NCBI RefSeq assembly: GCF_015477355.1
Contig: NZ_JADLRJ010000004.1
Location: forward strand, 620,001 to 684,000
DNA: 64,000 nucleotides
Source: Nocardia blacklockiae
GTDB taxonomy: Bacteria > Actinomycetota > Actinomycetes > Mycobacteriales > Mycobacteriaceae
Reading direction: 5' to 3'
Shown: piece by piece, positions 62,213-64,000 of the stretch
How positions within the stretch are numbered: position 1 is the stretch's first letter
Layout of the letters: every line of letters begins with the position of its first letter
Program-made: the position numbers and the translations under genes
Notes under the pieces: model-generated
The model's input: the letters and a program-made list of their open reading frames with translations, nothing else
Databases searched by the model: none
Told to the model about the DNA's origin: nothing

Positions 62213-62229
62213 CATTGTTGTACACAATG
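62213..62229. promoter_or_regulatory. CATTGT/ACAATG palindrome after gntR
   Basis: Six-base arms CATTGT and ACAATG around TGTAC, containing GTACAC; located 38 bp before the next gene. Matches the general form of GntR/FadR-type operators and is related to the TGTATACA before urtA. Confidence 0.45.
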
Positions 62230-62266
62230 GGTGGCCCCCGGGCGAACGCGGCTGTTAGCGTGAGGC

Positions 62267-62806
62267 ATGGTGTCGACGAAGCCACGTATCGAACCGGGTC
62301 GCCTGCGCGAACTGGGTCCCGTCAACTGGGTCATCTGGCAGGTGATCTCGCGTGCCGCGGGGACGGTCGATGCGCACCTGTTCAGCACCCTGGGGCGGAC
62401 CGGCGGCCTGTTCCGCGGCTGGCTGCACTACTCCGGGCGCTTGATGCCGGGCGGCCGGCTGCCGCGCTACGAGACCGAGCTGGTCATTCTGCGCGTCGCG
62501 CATCTGCGGCAGTGCGAGTACGAGACCGACCACCACATCCGCCTGGGCAGGCGAGCGGGCGTCACCGCGGAGATCCTCGACCGCCTGCGCACCGGGCCGG
62601 AGGCGTCCGGGTGGTCACCGAAGGAGCGCGCCCTGCTCAGCGCGGTCGACCAACTCGTGCACACCCGCGACCTCGACGAACTCGCGTGGACCGACCTCGC
62701 CGCGCACTACGACGAGCGGCGGCTCATCGAAATCGTGCTGCTGGTGAACCAGTACGAGGGGTTGGCCAGCACCATCACCGCGCTGCGGATCGAAACCGAC
62801 CACTGA
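62267..62806 (+). CDS. Carboxymuconolactone decarboxylase family protein
   Basis: 179 residues. The AhpD/CMD core is present: Glu71 in ETELVILRVAHL and CEYETDHH with Cys83, His89 and His90, though the second Cys of AhpD's CxxC is absent (the motif is C-x5-HH). Function in this subgroup is unknown. GTGAGG precedes ATG 62267. Confidence 0.8.
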   Translation: MVSTKPRIEPGRLRELGPVNWVIWQVISRAAGTVDAHLFSTLGRTGGLFRGWLHYSGRLMPGGRLPRYETELVILRVAHLRQCEYETDHHIRLGRRAGVTAEILDRLRTGPEASGWSPKERALLSAVDQLVHTRDLDELAWTDLAAHYDERRLIEIVLLVNQYEGLASTITALRIETDH

Positions 62807-62816
62807 CTCCGGGCGC

Positions 62817-63008
62817 TCATCGCTCGGGGTCTTATCGCGATGCGGCCCGGTCGTCGCTCCGGCGTACGGTCTCGATGCGGCCGGGCATCGCTCGGCGTCC
62901 GGTCTCGAGGCGACCGTGTCATCCCTCGGCGTCCAGGTCACTATGCGGTCGGGGCGTCGCTCGGCGTCTCGTCGCGATGCGGCCGGGTTCTGTCGGTGCG
63001 GTCTGGTA
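62817..63008. repeat. Degenerate tandem repeat, about five units of 31-36 bp
   Basis: Units share CGTCGCTCGGCGT followed by a TCTCGATGCGGCCGG-like half. Each unit is changed by substitutions and small indels, and the last is partial. The segment lies between the CMD-like gene and the oxidoreductase gene and shows no coding sequence of its own. Confidence 0.65.
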
Positions 63009-63018
63009 ATCATCGGGT

Positions 63019-63912
63019 ATGACGACCTTGGGCGCGGTCTTTCTACCGCAGCATCCGCCGGAGCGTGTGCGCGAGGTGGCGCGGGCGGCCGAAGAGTGTG
63101 GTCTCGAAGAGTTGTGGCTTTGGGAGGACTGCTTTTTCGAGGGCGGTGTCTCCACCGCCGCGACTGTCCTGGCGGTGACGGAGCGGCTGCGGGTGGGCAT
63201 CGGCGTTCTGCCGGTTCCGTTGCGCAATGTGGCGGTGACGGCGATGGAGATCGCCACGCTGGAGCGGATGTTTCCCGGCCGCGGCATCTGGTGTGTGGGC
63301 CACGGTGTGCAGGAGTGGATGGGTCAGGTCGGCGCGCGCGTGGAGTCGCCGGTCACGCTGCTGCGCGAGTACGTGGACGCGCTGCGCCGCCTGCTCGCGG
63401 GTGAGCGGCTGAACATCGAGGGTCGCTATGTCCGACTCGCGGACGTAGCACTGGACTGGCCACCTGCCCAGGCGCCCGCCCTGCTCTCCGCCGCGACGGG
63501 CCCGCGCACTCTGCGGCTCGTCGGCGAGATCGCCGACGGCGCCATCCTCACCTCGGGCACCTCGGTGGCCGACCTCCGCCGCGCGGTCGAGCTGCTACGC
63601 GAGGGCCGTGCCGCCGCAGGCCGCACCGGCACCCCGCGCGTTTTGACCAACCTCATGACGGTCACCGGCCCCGACGCCGAGTCCCGCCTACGCGCCGACA
63701 TGCTCCGAATGGGCAGGCAGTCGACCGAGGGCGTCGGCTCCACCGCACCGGACGGCGTCGGCGTAGCGGGCGATCCGCCTGCCATAGCCGCCGCTGTAGC
63801 CCGCCTCGTCGATGCCGGGGCCGACACGGTGATCCTGCAACCCACCCCCGACCAAGACCCCATCCAGTTCATCCGCTTCGTCACCGAGGAGATCCGCCCC
63901 CTGGTTCCCTGA
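63019..63912 (+). CDS. LLM-class flavin-dependent oxidoreductase
   Basis: 297 residues of the luciferase-like monooxygenase family: N-terminal barrel start GAVFLPQHPPERV, EECGLEELWLWED, a short GIGVLPVPLRNVAVTAMEIATLERMFPGR segment, and a C-terminal EIADGAILTSGT. Members use FMN or F420; in Nocardia and mycobacteria many are F420-dependent. Substrate unknown. No strong ribosome site before ATG 63019; the next 88 bases to the window end show no supported gene. Confidence 0.85.
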   Translation: MTTLGAVFLPQHPPERVREVARAAEECGLEELWLWEDCFFEGGVSTAATVLAVTERLRVGIGVLPVPLRNVAVTAMEIATLERMFPGRGIWCVGHGVQEWMGQVGARVESPVTLLREYVDALRRLLAGERLNIEGRYVRLADVALDWPPAQAPALLSAATGPRTLRLVGEIADGAILTSGTSVADLRRAVELLREGRAAAGRTGTPRVLTNLMTVTGPDAESRLRADMLRMGRQSTEGVGSTAPDGVGVAGDPPAIAAAVARLVDAGADTVILQPTPDQDPIQFIRFVTEEIRPLVP

Positions 63913-64000
63913 CCGCGGAATCCGAAGCGTGCCCGGATCCACCTCAGGTCCACGAGCCGGGTCTGCGGCTCACTTCAGCGCGGTGGGTCGATGATCGCGG

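Noticed and set aside
62817-63008. CRISPR array or minisatellite in a gene
   Set aside because: Units are degenerate, have no unique spacers, and do not lie in a supported coding frame.
63913-64000. Gene fragment at the right edge
   Set aside because: A minus-strand frame ending near 63971 is possible, but too little sequence is visible to support it.
1-64000. Mobile elements, tRNA or rRNA genes
   Set aside because: No transposase, integrase, phage gene, tRNA cloverleaf or rRNA sequence was recognised.

Overview
The window is high-GC actinobacterial DNA, most likely from Nocardia or a close mycolic-acid-containing relative. Evidence for this is the HbhA-type adhesin behind an XRE regulator, RamB beside isocitrate lyase, an EspG-type ESX chaperone, DUF397 genes, LigB, a PapA5-like acyltransferase, many GTG/TTG starts and frequent 1-4 bp stop/start overlaps. 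Several gene pairs match, from memory, the Mycobacterium tuberculosis order Rv0465c (ramB) - icl - fadB2 - Rv0472c - Rv0473 - Rv0474 - hbhA - Rv0476, with every orientation preserved. Here that backbone is interrupted by about 17 kb between tetR (5.9 kb) and fadB2 (23.4 kb), and by about 29 kb between aceA (25.8 kb) and ramB (54.9 kb). No transposase, integrase, tRNA, rRNA or CRISPR array was seen.

Layout. 0-2.6 kb: end of purU and two tandem paralogous alpha/beta hydrolases with matching palindromes upstream. 2.7-6.7 kb: DUF2516 protein, hbhA, its XRE regulator, a DUF445 membrane protein and a divergent TetR gene. 6.8-10.1 kb: ABC1 kinase-like protein, saccharopine-dehydrogenase-like reductase and a methyltransferase. 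10.4-12.1 kb: three overlapping ESX-associated genes ending in espG, without ESX machinery. 12.2-15.6 kb: PPK2 kinase, a DsbA-like/VKOR disulfide-forming pair and a convergent HtrA-like protease. 15.8-20.9 kb: zinc alcohol dehydrogenase, PapA5-like acyltransferase with divergent TetR, secreted protein, secreted lipase and an MT0933-type small protein. 20.9-25.8 kb: a metE homologue that has lost three of four zinc ligands, then fadB2 and aceA. 26.3-40.5 kb: secreted lipase; a molybdenum hydroxylase (fused FeS/Moco subunit plus FAD subunit); three overlapping or closely spaced small genes; a large XRE/NB-ARC/TPR protein; the molybdenum-cofactor helpers MocA-like and XdhC; and a ThiY/SsuA-type ABC importer. 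41.1-50.1 kb: an amino-sugar cluster that fits N-acetylgalactosamine or galactosamine use (deacetylase, tagatose-phosphate kinase and aldolase, ROK kinase, AgaS-type SIS protein, sugar ABC importer without ATPase, DeoR regulator). 50.1-53.2 kb: duplicated DUF397 genes, DUF4254 protein and a secreted lipase. 53.2-56.4 kb: ligB and ramB. 56.6-62.8 kb: urtABCDE urea importer, GntR regulator and a carboxymuconolactone-decarboxylase-like protein. 63.0-63.9 kb: LLM flavin oxidoreductase.

How the genes work together. aceA and fadB2 serve acetate/fatty-acid carbon and are plausibly controlled by the RamB encoded 29 kb away; a TTTGCAAA-containing palindrome lies upstream of aceA. MocA-like and XdhC proteins would mature the cofactor of the molybdenum hydroxylase. 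The 41-50 kb cluster can be assembled into import, phosphorylation, deacetylation, deamination/isomerisation, a second phosphorylation and aldol cleavage of an amino sugar. The most striking single observation is the full-length MetE homologue lacking both zinc cysteines and the zinc glutamate.
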